Notes under the pieces: generated by a model
What the model saw: the letters and a program-made list of their open reading frames with translations, nothing else
Databases searched by the model: none
What the model was told of the DNA's origin: nothing
Part shown: positions 24,555 to 34,355 of the stretch, piece after piece
How positions within the stretch are numbered: position 1 is the first letter of the stretch
Layout: every line of letters begins with the position of its first letter
Made by a program: the position numbers and the translations under genes
Assembly (NCBI GenBank): GCA_016845785.1
Contig: JAERSH010000092.1
Span: 1-46,107 of the forward strand
Origin: Fidelibacterota bacterium
GTDB taxonomy: Bacteria; Fidelibacterota; Marinisomatia; Marinisomatales; TCS55
DNA length: 46,107 nucleotides
Reading direction: 5' to 3'

Positions 24555-25441
24555 TATAAACCGAAATAAATGACCGTTCGAAGGGTGACGCCCTTCAGTG
24601 CTGATTTTGGAGAATCGTTAATTGGAATGTGTCCGTTTCTTTTCCACCTTCCTGCACCGATTGTTCCGCGATTATACCCTGCGCTGATTCGTAATCCCAT
24701 TCGATCTAAAAATTGCCACTTCACCGCTACATATGGTTGAAAATTAAAAAATGTACCGCTGAGCGCAGTCATTGATCCGGTTACATTGATGGGGCGAAGC
24801 CCTTCTTCACGAAAGTCGTTTGCCGCTTCGTCATATGTTCGACCAAGGGTATCCAGAGGCACCAAAACACTGTCTCCAGTTATAAATCCAAACATGTTTT
24901 GACCAAAATCAGACCATTGTGGCGTACCAATGTGTTGATCTACAGATAGGGTGTATCGGCCGATGCCCATCAGCGCTCCGGCCATGAGCTCTAAATCTCT
25001 ATAAACCGGGAAAACATATTCAACGGTCATGGCGCCCATTAGAAAGCTCAGATTGGCCCGCATAGATAAATTGTCAGAAAAGGCATACAGGGTGTCTCCG
25101 GTAGCATCATATCCCGCCTTGCCATCTTTGTCTGCATATAAATGAACATTAAACACATTGCTGGCTTGTGCCCCACCCACACCGGCATAGCCACCCAGAC
25201 GCCATGGTCCAGACATTTGGGCAAACCCTTCGCCCCCCTGAAAGACCAGTGGACGCGTATTTAATGCGGACACATCAAACCCAAGCTCCTTTAACAAAGA
25301 TTCGCCAGGAACTGAATCCAAAACCATATACATGGTGCTAAATCCGATACCACCGCCATAGTGGGTTTCGGTTGGATAAATATCCCCCTGTGAAAATACA
25401 AGGGTTACTGTTGTCAGCAGTGTGGTGAGTGATTTTTTCAT
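24554..25441 (-). CDS. putative outer-membrane beta-barrel protein
   Basis: I chose the ATG at 25441, which begins a signal peptide (MKKSLTTLLTTVTLVFSQG), over a TTG at 25465. The 295-residue protein is rich in Gly and aromatic residues in alternating strands (MRANLSFLMGAMTVEYVFPV, FFNFQPYVAVKWQFLDRMGLRISAGYN). It ends in VTLRTVIYFGL, with an aromatic residue near the end as in many outer-membrane barrels. No known family is recognised. The stop codon overlaps the ctpA start by one base, suggesting a functional link, perhaps as a substrate or partner of the protease. Confidence 0.65.
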   Translation of the reverse strand: MKKSLTTLLTTVTLVFSQGDIYPTETHYGGGIGFSTMYMVLDSVPGESLLKELGFDVSALNTRPLVFQGGEGFAQMSGPWRLGGYAGVGGAQASNVFNVHLYADKDGKAGYDATGDTLYAFSDNLSMRANLSFLMGAMTVEYVFPVYRDLELMAGALMGIGRYTLSVDQHIGTPQWSDFGQNMFGFITGDSVLVPLDTLGRTYDEAANDFREEGLRPINVTGSMTALSGTFFNFQPYVAVKWQFLDRMGLRISAGYNRGTIGAGRWKRNGHIPINDSPKSALKGVTLRTVIYFGL

Positions 25442-25650
25442 TAAATTAAAATAGGGGCCAAACAATGCCCGGTCAATTTATTCCGTCTCTCTTGAATATG
25501 GAAAGATAATTGTGGTATATATTCATGGCCTTTCTCTTGATATATTCGACGGTGAACACCTATATTTGAGTCAATATCTAGGTAAGGGTATTCATATTAT
25601 CGTCCAATCATATCTCAATTATTTTAATAATCAAACATTGTGGGCTCCTA
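25442..25650. other. divergent intergenic region
   Basis: This 209-base AT-rich gap separates two divergent genes, so it should hold promoters for both. On the plus strand TTGAAT and TATATA about 18 bases apart, near 25492-25521, are the best candidate. I see no hairpin, repeat or RNA-like structure. Confidence 0.35.
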
Positions 25651-27819
25651 TTGTTCTTTAGGCGGCTCATCTTTGTGTTTGGTTTTTCTCTGGGCATTTT
25701 GTTCGCGGGGAACCTTTATATTTTCGGCACCTTTGATTTTAACAAAAATGGTAAAAGTGAAATTTTAAAACTGAATGGGTTGGTGGCGCCTTTAGAGTTG
25801 GTTGAGCTTGACGATGAGGGCAAACATCATACCCTTTGGTCTTTTTCTCCTGCGCCCCCCATCCAAATTGTGGATGCAAAATTTAGCGACTTAAATCAAG
25901 ACGGCGTTCCTGAGCTGGTTGTCGCTCAGCGGGGAGACCCCTCCGGCATATGGTTTGCTGTGTTTGAGTGGAATGGTGTTGCGTTTTCTCCGACGAAAGC
26001 TTCGGTTGTTAGCGGCAATCCAGGAGAGGATAGGGTTCGACCGGCAAACCTCTCGGCCTTTTCTAATATTTTTGCGGCCGCCATGTCTACCCCCACACGA
26101 AGCGCCGCCGTATTTTCATTGGCCATGAACGAGGGGGTTCCTGAAAAATCAAATAATCGTTCTCATTCATCGCCCCTAGTATCTAATGGGTATGGACCGT
26201 TGTTCGTTGGTCTTTTCACAATAGATGGTGAGGGATACGCCGGGTTGATTAGTCCAGAGGGAAATGTATTAAAGACCAGTATCTTTTCGCTCTCTAACCC
26301 AAACGAAACTATTCATTCAGATATTTTGGTTATAAATGGGGCGCGAGTAATATTGGGGCCCGACATCCAACCGTTTGATGAAAACAAAGACGGACGTCAA
26401 GAGCTGTTAATTCCCTTTGCTACTGGCGAGGTCTATGCTTTGGCTCTTTCGGATAGTGGCATCACTTTTTCAGAAAGCCGTTTGAGTCAGTCCGATTTGT
26501 TTGGGCTAAAGTCCGGCGCAGGCGAGGTTGAAATTAATCAAGTGATTCTTTCGCGAGTTGAAAGCGGACTTTACGAACCGCCCCTTGGTGTCGACCGATC
26601 CGCGGTGAATGATTCTTTACTCCTCCTGGTTGAAGACACGCTAATGCTTGGAGATACATTAGACTTCTTTTTGTTGCCCGATTCGGGCTCAACATTTTTT
26701 CATTTTAACTGGGAGGCCACCCCGCCACCGGGGATGCAATTTAATCCCAACACATATAGTATTGAGTGGGTTCCAACTCGAGATCATATCGGTGTTGTTG
26801 ATGTGTCGTACGCCTTAGATGTTCGACTAGAAGAAACGCTCATTAGCGATGTGGATAGCTTGGGAGACACCCATCATATTCATCCTGTTTTGGAAAGCCA
26901 CGATTCGTCTTTTGTGATGCTCATTGGAGACACCATTAAACCGCCTGAGCCTTTTGTTCTTTTGCCCCCCAGACACCACCGCGTACAGGTTTCATCAAAA
27001 GATATCCATGAGACCGATCGGTTTACTTTTTTGGGCGAAACGCCATTTGGCGCCACAAGCATAAACAACAATGGGGTCATAACTGTCGGTGTTTCTGCAA
27101 ACCTAAGCACTGTTAAACAAAACAAATCCGGGTCCTTTGCGTTTCAGTCCTCAGCGGATAAACCGGACTCCATAATCACCTTGTCGCTCATTCATGATCT
27201 TTCGAGTAATATTTTTTATGCCTCTTTGTATCCAACTTCTGATTCGATAGCACAATCCTTTGACCCTGAGGGGTGGAAATCCTATTTATATCCATACCCT
27301 GAATACTTTTTTGAGGGATTTCCCAACACCATAGCCCTAGACTCTACGGTGGGCGGTGGGCTTACTTTATTATCTTCTGATCAAAAAGCGTCCGGCAGTA
27401 TTACTATTTCTTCTCCTCTTTTCTCTCAAGACCACGGCATGACTATTTCGTATTTTGGTGGTCGCCCTTACGCCATTCGCGGCGATATTAATGTAAAGGA
27501 TAATGGCTCACATAAAACTTTAACAGAGATTGACTTTGAATCGGCTTTTATCCCCGTAGATATATCCACGTGGTTGCGCCCCGCTTCTCGGGATACTTTT
27601 GTTTTTCACGCCGATTCCTTGCCGGACACCTTAAAAGCATCGGTTGATTACCGTTCCTTTTATGCCCCCGCCACCATTTTAGAAAACGTAACCCCCATGC
27701 CGGTGGACAATGGCGTCTCCGAAAAGACAGACTCTTTAGCCATTCCGCAACAGGATAGTCTTTCTACTGATGTGAAAGCAATACCTATGAACGCCGCAAC
27801 TCCGGACAGCACGAAATGA
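25651..27819 (+). CDS. secreted FG-GAP-like / Ig-like repeat protein
   Basis: The start is a TTG at 25651, since no ATG is available near the signal peptide (hydrophobic at residues 5-20, ending in FAGN). The first 300 residues contain calcium-loop-like FG-GAP/VCBS motifs: DFNKNGKSEI (29-38), DLNQDGVPEL (about 80) and DENKDGRQEL (about 247). A domain similar to He_PIG/cadherin-like Ig folds follows (about 345-400, WEATPPPGMQFNPN and YSIEWVPTRDHIGVVDVSY). The C-terminal 300 residues are beta-rich with no recognised domain and a Ser/Asp/Pro-rich end, without a sorting signal that I can identify. Probable surface or secreted protein. It overlaps the next, related gene (ATGATG). Confidence 0.7.
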   Translation: MFFRRLIFVFGFSLGILFAGNLYIFGTFDFNKNGKSEILKLNGLVAPLELVELDDEGKHHTLWSFSPAPPIQIVDAKFSDLNQDGVPELVVAQRGDPSGIWFAVFEWNGVAFSPTKASVVSGNPGEDRVRPANLSAFSNIFAAAMSTPTRSAAVFSLAMNEGVPEKSNNRSHSSPLVSNGYGPLFVGLFTIDGEGYAGLISPEGNVLKTSIFSLSNPNETIHSDILVINGARVILGPDIQPFDENKDGRQELLIPFATGEVYALALSDSGITFSESRLSQSDLFGLKSGAGEVEINQVILSRVESGLYEPPLGVDRSAVNDSLLLLVEDTLMLGDTLDFFLLPDSGSTFFHFNWEATPPPGMQFNPNTYSIEWVPTRDHIGVVDVSYALDVRLEETLISDVDSLGDTHHIHPVLESHDSSFVMLIGDTIKPPEPFVLLPPRHHRVQVSSKDIHETDRFTFLGETPFGATSINNNGVITVGVSANLSTVKQNKSGSFAFQSSADKPDSIITLSLIHDLSSNIFYASLYPTSDSIAQSFDPEGWKSYLYPYPEYFFEGFPNTIALDSTVGGGLTLLSSDQKASGSITISSPLFSQDHGMTISYFGGRPYAIRGDINVKDNGSHKTLTEIDFESAFIPVDISTWLRPASRDTFVFHADSLPDTLKASVDYRSFYAPATILENVTPMPVDNGVSEKTDSLAIPQQDSLSTDVKAIPMNAATPDSTK

Positions 27820-30800
27820 TGTTAAAAAAACTCATACCTATATTGGTTTGCCTTTCTGCGCTGGGAGCCCAGGGGTTAAAGATTGCCCACATGGAGGGCA
27901 CTTATGATCTCGATGGGGACGGACTTCAAGAATTTGCATCCGTAGAGAGTGGTGTTTCTGGAAATAAAAAGCTCTCCGTTATCCGCTATTATGAGCTGGA
28001 CGAAAACGGATATCAGCACATGGGGTGGGAGCTTGAGGCCCCCGATGGGTTGCTTGGCAATTTTGTGGATGTTGAGCTGGGGGATCTCGATGGGGATGGC
28101 ATTCCCGAACTTATAACCGTATCAAACCTTGCCGAGGACGGGTTAGATGAAATTCTACAGCCCATCGCATTTTATTATTATTGGGATGGAGAGCGTTTTA
28201 GCGAAGAGGCGGGAAGCGTTTTAAACTTATCTGGTGGTGGAAAATTTGTTCGTGGACATAATTTTGTTTTGATGGATTATGATGGCGATATGGATCAAGA
28301 ATTAGCAGTGTCCCTTGGAAGCCCCATGCGCGAAATTGTTATCCTAGATTTAAACGATGATGGTGAATGGCAAATTATCCAGTCGCTTAAGCCCAATGGA
28401 ATGCGATCCGGGATTGGCGCAATTTATGTGGCAACGGTGGATTGGAATCGCGATGGATATGATGAGATTGTTGTTGTTTCTCCCGAGGGGGATGTTTTAC
28501 GGACCCAGCCTTTTTACAATGTAGGCGGTGAGTTGGTGATGGGTGGCGGTCAAGAAACCCCCGTTCCCGGACTAGATGGTTTAATTCCTACGGGCATATC
28601 CACAACTGATTGGGATCGTGATGGTGGTCCTGATATTTTATTACCCTTTTATAACGGTGATGTGATTTCTTTGTCTCTGTTTGACGATTTTTTATCAGTT
28701 GAAAAGCTTCCTCTTGAGGGTGGCCCACTCTCTGGTTTGCGTGTATCAGATTTTAATCAAGACGCTAATGATGACCTTCTGCTTATTTCGGGCGATATGA
28801 ATATTCTTACTTTGGCCTATGGCAGTATAGATGGCCTTGTTGAACCGGCAGAATACTTTGCGCTGGAAGAAGAAAGTCTTACGAGTGCTCAAGTTTTTTC
28901 AGCTTTGCCTGTTGTCGTCCGTGGTATCTACACCGGATCTGTAATCGCTGCGGGATGGGATGGGTATGAAACTACTTTATTCATAACCGAGTTGGGGCAT
29001 GGTCCCGAGCCTGAGAAACCAGTGGTTTCAGATTTGGACCCGGAGACCGAAGATGTTTTGGATGTCTTCCCGAACATTCCAAAAGATGAAATAACCCTCC
29101 CTCAAATTCCAAAGCCGCTTGAAACCATGGGGCAACCGCTCCCAAAAGGCATTTTGCCAAAACATGTTTTAACGGTAAATCAATCCTTTGCTTACACCCT
29201 TCCTGAAGAAGAAAAACAGGAATTCTATAGTTTTAGGTGGTTGCAGCCACCGCCCAAGGGAATGTTTTTTCATTATGATTCACGTTCAATCCGATGGGTC
29301 CCGAATGATGATCAATTGGGCGCTTATAAATTGGCATACCATGTAGAAAGAAAACTCGGCGAAGAGGTGGTGCCCACACCGGCCATAGATGATTCTTTGA
29401 TGACCTACAAAGTAATTCCACATCTGGAGGGCGATGACGAACGACTCTGGATTTATGTGAACGATCCGCCCATAATAACCTCAATCCCCGGCGGTACCGA
29501 ATTTGTGGCTGGAGACACCTTTATATATAGGCCGACCGTTTTAGATCGCAATCCCGATGTGGATTTAAAATTTCAACTCGAAGCGGCGCCGAGTGGCCTA
29601 GCCATCAACAACGATGGTACACTGATTTGGCAAACCGATTCATCCCATGTAGATATGTATGATGTGCGCCTGGTGGTGAGCGACGGGTTTGATCGGGCCA
29701 CCCAAGATTTTTCTCTGTTTGCCCGAGCTGGTGTAAAAATTCTATCTGAGGCGGATTTTGATGCTGAGGTCGACAAGCCCTACCGATATAAGGTGGATAT
29801 TTGGCGTCCTGACTTAGAACATGTTCTTACCTTTGGGTTGCCCGATGCGCCAGAAGGCATGGTTATTGATGAATCGGGAGTCGTCAGTTGGACACCGGGC
29901 GTTACCCAAATTGATACGCAGCGGTTTACCGTTAAGGTAAGTCATGGTGTTGCTGTTGACTCACAAATAGTGACTTTGTATGTAAATCATCCGCCAATCG
30001 TTGAAGATGCGCCCATGAAAATGAATGTGATCAACCTTGGAGAAGAATATCGGTTTTTATTAAATGTAACCGATCCAAATAAAAAAGATGATCTCATTTT
30101 CACTGCCCTCGAAATGCCATCAGGAATGCGCATGGATCCTTATGGTGGAATGATTGTATGGGAACCAACCCGTGAAAACATGGATTTTTCCCACATGTTG
30201 ATTGAGGTGAGCGATGGAAGAGCCTCGCGCCTTGTTGAGGCTGATTTTTATGTGAATGCGCCGATAAACATTGTGTCAATCCCGCCTATGCAAGGTGCCG
30301 TTGGTGAGGATTATCAATATCAAATTATGACATCAGACATGAACCGCGGGGCGTTGTTGCCTTATGATGAGGTTGTTCCGCTCGAGGCTGTAGAAAATTA
30401 TCGAATTTATTCAATCCAAGTTAGTGACGATGTATATATTGAAAACATTGATCGTTATTTGATGGGTTGGAAAAACGCTGAATCTGTTTATTTAACCGAA
30501 GGTGATGATACCGATACATTATCTTTAGAGGTTTCGAGGTTAAATCTTAAAAAATATGTTCATTCTATATTTTGGGAAAATGATCGCTTAAATGTAATTG
30601 TAGAATCCGTAGACGATAGAACTGTTGCCATAAAAGATATCCTTTGGGAGTTTTTTCAGGGCAATAAAGGCCGGCCGCCAAAGGTGGTTGCCAGAAAATT
30701 AAGCCCGGTTAAATATACACTTATGGAATTCCCCGACGGTATGGAGGTTGATGAATATACTGGTGTTATATCCTGGTCGCCCACTTCGGATCAGGTGAAC

Positions 30801-31493
30801 AAGCAATCTGTCTCTTATGTGGTCTCTGATGGGTATACAAAAGACGAGCAGTCTTTTGAAGTGTACGTGAACCACCAGCCGGTCATTGTTTCTAACCCAC
30901 CTGTTTCCGCTATGGTTGGAGAGGTGTTTAAGTACAACATTCAAGTTGAAGATAAAAACAACGACGCAGACCTCCTCTTCACTTTGTTAAAAGGCCCACA
31001 GGGGATGCAAATCAGCAAAAAAGGCAAGGTAGTTTGGGTGCCCAAATCTGCACAAATCAATGAGAATAAATTTTCTTTTCAAGTATCCGACGGATATACC
31101 AACGACACACAAGATGGAAAAATATTTGTAAATATAAACCCAAACATTATTTCTACGCCGCGGCCCGTAGCCCTTACCGGACACCAATATAAATATCGGG
31201 TCGTGGCGGAAGATTTAAATAAAGATCGCGTGGCTTATAAAGCTGTAAAGCTGCCAAAACATTCAACTTTTAGTCGTAAAACCGGGGTCTTAACGTGGAA
31301 ACCTCGGCCAAACCAGCGGGGTCCAAATGATATTATATTGGTCGCTATGGATGAGCGCGGCGCCGTTACGTCTCATGAGTTTCAAATCCATGTGTTTGAA
31401 GATCCCAGCGCAAGACAAATGATTAATACGGGTTGGCCGCTACTGGTTTCGTTTGTGGGTGTTATCTTTGCCTGGGGAATGGCCCAAATATAA
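27816..31493 (+). CDS. large surface protein: FG-GAP propeller plus Ig/cadherin-like repeats and C-terminal membrane segment
   Basis: A 1225-residue protein whose start is ATGATG overlapping the previous stop (27819 is an equally possible start). A signal peptide (1-20) is followed by a propeller with calcium-loop motifs: DLDGDGLQEF (31-40), DLDGDGIPEL, DYDGDMDQEL, DWNRDGYDEI, DWDRDGGPDI and DFNQDANDDL. From about 440 to 1190 comes a chain of Ig-like repeats, each ending in a W.P........V.VSDG.....F.VYVN pattern (for example GVISWSPTSDQVNKQSVSY, GKVVWVPKSAQINENKFSF). One repeat carries an insert of about 130 residues (about 850-970). The C-terminal TGWPLLVSFVGVIFAWGMA looks like a membrane helix. 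It may be anchored in the envelope with repeats outside; adhesion or carbohydrate binding is a guess. Confidence 0.75.
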   Translation: MMLKKLIPILVCLSALGAQGLKIAHMEGTYDLDGDGLQEFASVESGVSGNKKLSVIRYYELDENGYQHMGWELEAPDGLLGNFVDVELGDLDGDGIPELITVSNLAEDGLDEILQPIAFYYYWDGERFSEEAGSVLNLSGGGKFVRGHNFVLMDYDGDMDQELAVSLGSPMREIVILDLNDDGEWQIIQSLKPNGMRSGIGAIYVATVDWNRDGYDEIVVVSPEGDVLRTQPFYNVGGELVMGGGQETPVPGLDGLIPTGISTTDWDRDGGPDILLPFYNGDVISLSLFDDFLSVEKLPLEGGPLSGLRVSDFNQDANDDLLLISGDMNILTLAYGSIDGLVEPAEYFALEEESLTSAQVFSALPVVVRGIYTGSVIAAGWDGYETTLFITELGHGPEPEKPVVSDLDPETEDVLDVFPNIPKDEITLPQIPKPLETMGQPLPKGILPKHVLTVNQSFAYTLPEEEKQEFYSFRWLQPPPKGMFFHYDSRSIRWVPNDDQLGAYKLAYHVERKLGEEVVPTPAIDDSLMTYKVIPHLEGDDERLWIYVNDPPIITSIPGGTEFVAGDTFIYRPTVLDRNPDVDLKFQLEAAPSGLAINNDGTLIWQTDSSHVDMYDVRLVVSDGFDRATQDFSLFARAGVKILSEADFDAEVDKPYRYKVDIWRPDLEHVLTFGLPDAPEGMVIDESGVVSWTPGVTQIDTQRFTVKVSHGVAVDSQIVTLYVNHPPIVEDAPMKMNVINLGEEYRFLLNVTDPNKKDDLIFTALEMPSGMRMDPYGGMIVWEPTRENMDFSHMLIEVSDGRASRLVEADFYVNAPINIVSIPPMQGAVGEDYQYQIMTSDMNRGALLPYDEVVPLEAVENYRIYSIQVSDDVYIENIDRYLMGWKNAESVYLTEGDDTDTLSLEVSRLNLKKYVHSIFWENDRLNVIVESVDDRTVAIKDILWEFFQGNKGRPPKVVARKLSPVKYTLMEFPDGMEVDEYTGVISWSPTSDQVNKQSVSYVVSDGYTKDEQSFEVYVNHQPVIVSNPPVSAMVGEVFKYNIQVEDKNNDADLLFTLLKGPQGMQISKKGKVVWVPKSAQINENKFSFQVSDGYTNDTQDGKIFVNINPNIISTPRPVALTGHQYKYRVVAEDLNKDRVAYKAVKLPKHSTFSRKTGVLTWKPRPNQRGPNDIILVAMDERGAVTSHEFQIHVFEDPSARQMINTGWPLLVSFVGVIFAWGMAQI

Positions 31494-31497
31494 CGGC

Positions 31498-32535
31498 CTA
31501 TTTTTGAATTATATTTAACAGTCTTTTTTCTGCTTTTGGGGATAGTGCAAATTCAATGCCCACACTATAAATATTAATACCCGTTGTCTCAAGGTTGCGT
31601 AGCTTAACAGCATCTTTTTCCGTTGTGATAACTGTGTCTGTATTTGCTTTTTTCATTTGAGTCCGAATTTGATCCACGTCATCTTGTGTATAATCATAGT
31701 GGTCCATAAAAAATAATTTGTCTGCAATTATTACATCTACCTGTTCAAGCGTTCGAATAAAACTGTCTGGATCTCCAATTCCCGCAACGGCAATGGCCGT
31801 TAATCCTAGATTTAATAGCGGATCGCCGTTAAAGATGTTTTTGGGCTTCCCAACGGTATAACGGCTTCTTACTCTAGGGCGGTTTGTTTTCCTAGCCAAA
31901 GACCTCAAAAAGGGTGCCGGTTTTTTCATATTAGACTTGGTAAAAACAATAACGTCTGCTCGCTTTAAGCTTATCCATGGTTCTCGCAGCATGCCGTAGG
32001 GCAACAGTTTGTGTGTTGCGCGGTTGTCTTGGCTGTTAATTAATACAATATCAACATCCCGCTCGATTGCGCGATGCTGAAAAGCATCATCCATAATGAT
32101 AATATCCGGATTAAACCGATCGACCAGAACCATCCCGCCCCTATGGCGATTGCCATCCACAACAATCGGAACACCCGAAAGTTTGTTGGCCATTAATGTG
32201 GGTTCGTCGCCGAAATTTCGCCAATCTGTAACAGAAGAAGCCCCGTCTGTTACCAGCTGGGTGCCTGCCGTTTTTCTGCCGTATCCACGACTTAAAATTG
32301 CTACGCGATGACCTTGGGATAAAAGTGTCTTTGCTAGGTAAATCACTGCAGGGGTTTTACCCGTGCCACCTGAGGTTATGTTGCCAACGCTAATGACCTT
32401 GGCTGGGAGTTTTCTTGAAACAAAAAACCCCATTGAATAAAAAAGGTTCCGCCAAAACAGAATACCCCAATATAGCAGCGCTAATGGAAAAAGAGCATAT
32501 CTGAACTTCGGCTCAATCGGTTGCTTCCATGCCAA
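31498..32535 (-). CDS. lpxK: tetraacyldisaccharide 4'-kinase
   Basis: LpxK phosphorylates the 4' position of the lipid A disaccharide at the inner face of the inner membrane. The N-terminal hydrophobic segment (about 13-38) matches the family's membrane anchor. Next come ISVGNITSGGTGKTPAVIYL, with the Walker A-like GGTGKT (about 56-61), then LSRGYGRK, DGNRHRGG, MDDAFQH and TEKDAVKL blocks. Length (345) is normal. The start codon is TTG at 32535, inside the end of the acyltransferase gene (23-base overlap); no ATG fits the N-terminus. It ends the lpxB-acyltransferase-lpxK cluster and converges on the plus-strand surface-protein gene with only 4 bases between. Confidence 0.93.
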   Translation of the reverse strand: MAWKQPIEPKFRYALFPLALLYWGILFWRNLFYSMGFFVSRKLPAKVISVGNITSGGTGKTPAVIYLAKTLLSQGHRVAILSRGYGRKTAGTQLVTDGASSVTDWRNFGDEPTLMANKLSGVPIVVDGNRHRGGMVLVDRFNPDIIIMDDAFQHRAIERDVDIVLINSQDNRATHKLLPYGMLREPWISLKRADVIVFTKSNMKKPAPFLRSLARKTNRPRVRSRYTVGKPKNIFNGDPLLNLGLTAIAVAGIGDPDSFIRTLEQVDVIIADKLFFMDHYDYTQDDVDQIRTQMKKANTDTVITTEKDAVKLRNLETTGINIYSVGIEFALSPKAEKRLLNIIQK

Positions 32536-33199
32536 CGCGGCGCTCCACTTCTTTTTCGAGGTTATTTAAGGCAACCCGCAACCGTTCTGCGCAATGATTG
32601 TATGTTTCATTGGGCTCTAAGGAAATTGGTTCTCCAAAAAGCTGAAGGATTTTTCCGTATGGTTTTGACAAATAAAATGTGTCCCAGTTTGTAAAAGACC
32701 ATCTTTTTGTAGATTGGCCGGCAGCGGGAATAATGACTGCTCCCGTTTTTTGGGCTGCCCGAATGGTGCCAGCTTTTGGAATTTTTGCCGGACCTTGTGG
32801 TCCGTCTGGGGTAATGGCAAACACGTTGCCCGGCGTTTTTAATATACTCAACATGTTGTCGTATGCTTCTTTGCCCCCATCCGTTGACGATCCGCGAATG
32901 ACGCGCCAGCCCAACTTTGCACCAATTCTTGAAATAATTTCTGCTTCCGGGTGGTGGTTGCCCGCCAAGCCGTGAAAGTTTTTGTTGGACAAACCCATAA
33001 ACACCGTTAAAAGCGTACTATGCCAAGACGCAATAATAACAGAATTTCCACTCTTTATGGCGTCTTCATAGTGGTGCGCACCTTCAAACTCCCATTCATT
33101 GGTATGATAAAAAAATTTAAGAAGTTTTGGGCCAACCCTTTCGCCGAACCACACCAAAAATCTGTTTTTTAATCTTCGCTCGTTTTTTGGATTAGCCAT
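32513..33199 (-). CDS. DUF374-type lysophospholipid acyltransferase family protein
   Basis: The 228 residues match the DUF374 branch of acyltransferases, thought to act on lipid A or phospholipid precursors. IIASWHSTLLTVF gives the W/H part of the family's catalytic HX4D-like site. FAITPDGPQGPAKIPKAGTIRAAQKTGAVIIP is the conserved DGPxGP region, and RVIRGSSTDGG the third block. No long membrane segments are seen beyond a short N-terminal hydrophobic stretch. The location between lpxB and lpxK, overlapping both, argues for a role in lipid A acylation, possibly as a stand-in for LpxL/LpxM. That is inference from context. Confidence 0.82.
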   Translation of the reverse strand: MANPKNERRLKNRFLVWFGERVGPKLLKFFYHTNEWEFEGAHHYEDAIKSGNSVIIASWHSTLLTVFMGLSNKNFHGLAGNHHPEAEIISRIGAKLGWRVIRGSSTDGGKEAYDNMLSILKTPGNVFAITPDGPQGPAKIPKAGTIRAAQKTGAVIIPAAGQSTKRWSFTNWDTFYLSKPYGKILQLFGEPISLEPNETYNHCAERLRVALNNLEKEVERRVGMEATD

Positions 33200-34325
33200 G
33201 AATTGTTCTCTTTAGAATGATCTCTGCTGCACGCTCGTATACTCCTGGCAATCCAAGCGCCCGACGTACACCGTTGAATCCATCCAGCATTTCTCGCCTT
33301 TCGTTGGTGTTTTTTAATAGTGGCTCAATTGCTTTAAATATCTTTTGGGGCGCTGCCTCTTTTTGGATCAGTTCCGGGACAATTTTTCTGCCTGAAATTA
33401 AATTTGCCATACTTATATATGGGGACTTGTTTAGTCGTTTTACCAAAAACCCGGATATCCCCGACAATTTATAACAGACCGCTTCTGGTGTATCTAAAAC
33501 GGCACATTCCAAACTGGCTGTGCCAGAGGTTGTAATGGCCGCTGTGCTATAATGAATGGCCGCTCGAATATCATCTGTTTCAATTAATATATCATTTCCA
33601 TAGTCTTTAATTGAAACGCCCGGTGCTTTGCCAATCAATATTTTTATATTTTGATCTCGCTGTTGAGCCAATCTGGCTGCGCCTATATAAATAGAAAGGT
33701 GACGATCAATCTCTTGTTGGCGGCTGCCAGGCAGTAACAATAAGATACGATCTGTTTCTGTAATGTTATGTTTTTGATGAAAGAGATCTTTGGGTGTGTC
33801 CGGTCCCTCAATTTCAGAAAAGGGATGGCCCACATATTCTGTTTTTACACCTCGAGATTCAAACCAGTCCGGCTCAAAGGGAAAAATACTGAGAGATTGG
33901 TCTATAAATTGGTGAAAATATTTTATTCTGTTTTCCTTCCAAGCCCATAGTTGAGGCAAAATAAAATAAGTAATTGGTATGTTCAGCCCGTGGCTGTTTT
34001 TTGCCAATCTCAAATTAAACCCGGGGTAGTCTATTAATATAATACGGTCTGGCCTTAAGGATCTGAGGGCGCCCAAAGACTCCCCCATCACATTTAACAT
34101 AAACGGAAGGTGTTTAACCACCTCCGAAAAACCCATGATGGCCAAATCATCTGTGTGGTGGATCAGCTCCAACCCTGCAGCGCGCATGTTGTCTCCGCCG
34201 TGCCCAACAAACTGGGCGTCGGGGGATTTCTTTTTAATGGCTTCTATTAACTTTCCGCCATGGAGGTCCCCAGAGGCTTCTCCGGCGACAACAAAAAATT
34301 TTGGTGCACCACTATCTGTTTTCAT
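33192..34325 (-). CDS. lpxB: lipid-A-disaccharide synthase
   Basis: LpxB joins UDP-diacylglucosamine to lipid X to form the lipid A disaccharide, at the inner membrane surface. The start FFVVAGEASGDLHGG is the family signature (E. coli: AGEASGD). It is followed by FVGHGGDNMRAAGLELIHHTDDLAIMGFSEV, IDYPGFNLRLAK, YFILPQLWAWKENR, YVGHPFSEI and LLLPGSRQQEIDRH, in the usual order. Length (377) is normal. It overlaps the acyltransferase gene by 8 bases. With lpxK downstream it indicates a complete outer membrane with lipid A; lpxA, lpxC and lpxD are not in the window. Confidence 0.96.
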   Translation of the reverse strand: MKTDSGAPKFFVVAGEASGDLHGGKLIEAIKKKSPDAQFVGHGGDNMRAAGLELIHHTDDLAIMGFSEVVKHLPFMLNVMGESLGALRSLRPDRIILIDYPGFNLRLAKNSHGLNIPITYFILPQLWAWKENRIKYFHQFIDQSLSIFPFEPDWFESRGVKTEYVGHPFSEIEGPDTPKDLFHQKHNITETDRILLLLPGSRQQEIDRHLSIYIGAARLAQQRDQNIKILIGKAPGVSIKDYGNDILIETDDIRAAIHYSTAAITTSGTASLECAVLDTPEAVCYKLSGISGFLVKRLNKSPYISMANLISGRKIVPELIQKEAAPQKIFKAIEPLLKNTNERREMLDGFNGVRRALGLPGVYERAAEIILKRTIHG

Positions 34326-34355
34326 TGGGAATTTTCCCGGGGATGGGTATCCCTT

